From IMG/VR virus record IMGVR_UViG_3300032271_000475, positions 1 through 29,111 of that record: 29,111 nucleotides of DNA; one strand, given 5' to 3'. The stretch is from a virus. Below, piece after piece: positions 27,246-29,111 of this stretch. Below the pieces are notes generated by a model. The model saw only the letters and a program-made list of their open reading frames with translations. It did no database searches and was not told where the DNA came from. The position numbers and the translations under genes were made by a program. How positions within the stretch are numbered: position 1 is the stretch's first letter; each line of letters opens with the position of its first letter.

Positions 27246-27571
27246 CCGTCCGCCCTCTTTTCAGTGCAGATGATTTCTTGATGCCACAGTCGATCACGTT
27301 CAATGATTTGGCCGATTTCCAACGTGCGATCCCGGTAGACGATTCGCATGGCTCCCGTGAGCCCGTCGAGATAGCGGATCTTCACGCGGTGCGTCATGAA
27401 TCCCACCGTTTCCGCAAATCGCTCGGTTTCGCGTGCGGACAGCGATTCGACCGAAGCCCAGACCGTGGCGAATTCAGACCAAGCAAGCGTGGTTTCGCCC
27501 ACCTCGTTTTGCGACTTGGCGGCGCTCTGGATCGTCACGCGCGTCCACATGTCTCCCGGCAGGAGTGCCAT
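27242..27571 (-). CDS. Phage head-tail joining protein (SPP1 gp16-like)
   Basis: A 109-residue beta-rich protein. ATG 27571 overlaps the TAA of the connector gene (TAATG). It reads MALLPGDMWTRVTIQSAAKS, then TTLAWSEFATVWASVESLSA, FMTHRVKIRYLDGLTGAMRI and LWHQEIICTEK, the classic order of the head-tail joining family (stopper). It closes the capsid after DNA packaging and connects to the tail. The longer frame upstream is a shadow of the connector. Confidence 0.88.
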   Translation of the reverse strand: MALLPGDMWTRVTIQSAAKSQNEVGETTLAWSEFATVWASVESLSARETERFAETVGFMTHRVKIRYLDGLTGAMRIVYRDRTLEIGQIIERDRLWHQEIICTEKRADG

Positions 27572-28251
27572 TAGCGGTAACTCCCCCAGCGAACCGTGTC
27601 GAGCAACGCCTTCACGCCAAACGGCACTTCGGACAAAGCCGTTTCCTGCGCCGCATCCCTGTTGCTCCAGAGGTGCGAGACAATCATCAGAACGGCCGAC
27701 TTCACTTGCGGGGGCACTGATTTGCCGTCTGCACCGTATCCCGCCCACCACTTGATTGTGACGCTGTTTTGATCCATGAGGTGGCTGGGCCACGTCTTGC
27801 CGTACAGCGGACGAACCGCCCCCGGTGTCTGGTTGTAGTCCACCCGAAACTCAGTGCTGGAAAGCGTGGCCGTCGTGCCGCTCACGGTTGGCGTATACGT
27901 CACGTCCACGGCTGTGTAGCCCGTCACCTGCGACATGGGCGGGCGTGGCAATTCCACGTCCATGTTGGGGACGGTGCCCTGCCGGCCTTCAATGTTGTTG
28001 CCATCAGACCGCAAGCCAAACTGCGCCGGGCTGCCCACCTGCCCGTAGAACGAATCCGTCCGCATGGCCCAGCGGGTCAACACAAACGTGCGGTCGCAGT
28101 AATCTTCTGCCCACTGACGGGCCGTAGCGATCAACGCTTGAATCAGCGTGTCATCGTCTTCGTTGTCAATGCGCAGGTGCAGCTTGGCGTCGGCCAGGCT
28201 CACGGGCTCAACCACCGGCTGCGTGTCTCGGACCAGGCTGCGGTATCTCAC
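27571..28251 (-). CDS. Head-tail connector / adaptor protein (gp6-like)
   Basis: A 226-residue protein from GTG 28251 (GTGA overlap). EPVSLADAKLHLRIDNEDDD followed by LIQALIATARQWAEDYCDRT is the well-known helical start of HK97 gp6-like or phiE125 gp8-like connectors. The C-terminal helix VPPQVKSAVLMIVSHLWSNR, then FGVKALLDTVRWGSYR, completes the family pattern. The middle (about 70-150) is an extra beta-type insertion (QFGLRSDGNNIEG, TYTPTVSGTTATL), longer than the minimal family member. It forms the ring under the portal that joins head to tail. Confidence 0.9.
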   Translation of the reverse strand: MRYRSLVRDTQPVVEPVSLADAKLHLRIDNEDDDTLIQALIATARQWAEDYCDRTFVLTRWAMRTDSFYGQVGSPAQFGLRSDGNNIEGRQGTVPNMDVELPRPPMSQVTGYTAVDVTYTPTVSGTTATLSSTEFRVDYNQTPGAVRPLYGKTWPSHLMDQNSVTIKWWAGYGADGKSVPPQVKSAVLMIVSHLWSNRDAAQETALSEVPFGVKALLDTVRWGSYR

Positions 28252-28448
28252 TTGCGGCGTCTCCGTGGCGTTACGTCTGCGGTCCTGGCTTCGGCGGGCT
28301 CAACGGCGGCCGTCTCGAGCAGCTGCTGCGTGTGAACGTCTCGGACAACGCGCCCGATATTGATGAGCTCGGTGCCCATGCCGTCTGGCACTTCAATCAC
28401 GTCTCCCACGCAATACGCTTTCCACGCCCGAATGAATCGAACCTTCAT
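28248..28448 (-). CDS. Small hypothetical head-region protein
   Basis: A 66-residue protein from ATG 28448 in an ATGA overlap with the glycosyltransferase. MKVRFIRAWKAYCVGDVIEV then GTELINIGRVVRDVHTQQLL and a basic C-terminus (TPRRRRK). The KVRFIRAWKAYCVGDVIEVP start resembles small phage proteins found beside connector genes (often annotated as hypothetical). The longer frame upstream is spurious. Function unknown. Confidence 0.7.
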   Translation of the reverse strand: MKVRFIRAWKAYCVGDVIEVPDGMGTELINIGRVVRDVHTQQLLETAAVEPAEARTADVTPRRRRK

Positions 28449-29111
28449 GCGCTGGCCTCCCCGTGCTCGACTGATCCCCATGCCTCCGCTGGCCGCCGGC
28501 CGCCAGCAGCCCAATACTTGGACGGGTACTGAAAGACGCCCTTGAGATCCCGGCCCGGCCACGTGAAGACCAGTTCGGCGTGCCCGATGGCCACCTGCGG
28601 GGCGATGCCAAGCGTGTTCCCGCTGGCCCGCCACTGCTTCCAAAAGTGAATGTCTTCCTCGGTCCTGCCGGCACCGCCTTCGGGGGCGTCACCCCAGTGG
28701 CCATCTTCGGCAGGCGTGCCCAAGAACCACGGCGTTTTCATCCGTTTCAAGGCCGACGAACGCAGCAGCGTGCAGCCAAAGTGGGCGGTTTCGACGGGCT
28801 GAATCGCCGCCTCAAACCACGAATTGGGCAACTCCACTTTGCCGATACCGCTGCAACCCTCGGGCGTGAACATCGGGATGCCCTCATCCCGTTTCACTTG
28901 CATGGGGGCCACGGCGTCGAACCCGCTGACCATGGCGGCCGTCATCAGCCTCTGAATTGTGTCCGACTCAAATACGCTGTCGTAGTCGATGCACAGAATC
29001 CAATCGGTGCGGCTGACCATCTCTTGCAGCACCCTGTCCATGCAGGCATGCCAGAACGCCCCGGTGTGCTTTGTAGGGCGGATCCCCAGCGGCAGCAGCG
29101 ACTGCATGACG
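28445..29111 (-). CDS. Glycosyltransferase (GT-A-like), N-terminus outside window
   Basis: About 220 residues are visible and the frame is open at the right window edge, so the gene probably starts outside. RTDWILCIDYDSVFESDTIQ has the D-x-D type metal site (DYDS). FGCTLLRSSALKRMKTPWFL and GGAGRTEEDIHFWKQWRASG carry the acidic ED motif of GT-A transferases, and AIGHAELVFTW follows. It sits among head-tail genes. Phages use such enzymes to decorate virion or host structures. It shares no clear close sequence with the glycosyltransferase at 5440-6342, but both are GT-A-like. Confidence 0.8.
   Translation of the reverse strand, partial: VMQSLLPLGIRPTKHTGAFWHACMDRVLQEMVSRTDWILCIDYDSVFESDTIQRLMTAAMVSGFDAVAPMQVKRDEGIPMFTPEGCSGIGKVELPNSWFEAAIQPVETAHFGCTLLRSSALKRMKTPWFLGTPAEDGHWGDAPEGGAGRTEEDIHFWKQWRASGNTLGIAPQVAIGHAELVFTWPGRDLKGVFQYPSKYWAAGGRRPAEAWGSVEHGEASA

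Noticed and set aside
1-29111. tRNA, rRNA, insertion sequences and transposases
   Set aside because: No cloverleaf-like sequence, rRNA stretch, transposase or terminal repeats were noticed by reading; a dedicated tRNA search would be needed to exclude one fully.

Overview
The window is one contiguous piece of a temperate, long-tailed (siphovirus-like) dsDNA phage or prophage with a GC-rich genome. The signs are a head-tail connector, tail completion, tail tube, frameshifted tail chaperone and tape-measure series, a tyrosine integrase, and a phage-style replication and recombination module. Genes are tightly packed: most neighbours overlap by ATGA, GTGA or TGATG, GTG starts are common, and clear GGAGG-type ribosome binding sites are frequent. 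The host cannot be read from the sequence. Several unknown families (the Cys-rich protein at 19390-20400, its partner at 18938-19393, the papain-like peptidase) remind me of Planctomycetes genomes, but that is an impression, not a result. No stretch over 300 bases lacks a gene.

Right part, 29111 down to 17329, minus strand (structural operon, read leftward). It starts with a glycosyltransferase cut by the window edge. Next come a small protein, a gp6-like head-tail connector, a head-tail joining protein, a DUF3168-like tail terminator, an HK97 gp10-like protein and two tail-tube-like proteins. A tail assembly chaperone pair follows, joined by a -1 frameshift site (A AAA AAC), and then the tape measure and four distal tail or unknown proteins, one extremely Cys-rich. 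The operon ends with a calcineurin-like phosphoesterase and small genes. A large GC-rich hairpin at 17266-17329 separates it from the plus-strand integrase cassette (16086-17234).

Middle part, 15884 down to 6872, minus strand (control, recombination and replication). Three promoters with 16-bp spacers each carry a 14-bp palindrome, TACCGA-NN-TCGGTA or a one-base variant, whose last TA is the first TA of the -10 box. They drive an excisionase-like HTH gene, a 47-aa gene and the long early operon. The early operon encodes a Sak4-like ATPase, an SSB-like protein with a DDDIPF tail, a ParB-like protein, a PD-(D/E)XK nuclease, a primase-DnaB helicase fusion, a winged-helix initiator, a DNA sliding clamp, HTH proteins and RusA. 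The initiator gene contains 11-bp sites spaced at exact multiples of 22 bp beside an AT-rich 14-bp inverted repeat, a likely replication origin.

Left part, 6875 down to 1, minus strand. A methyltransferase and a glycosyltransferase are followed by small unknown genes. A cassette of small membrane proteins surrounding a papain-like cysteine peptidase and a Cys-rich zinc-finger lipoprotein candidate comes next; it sits where a lysis module would be expected, but no classical endolysin is visible. The window ends in a collagen-like, Ig-like, Gly-rich tail fibre that runs off the edge.
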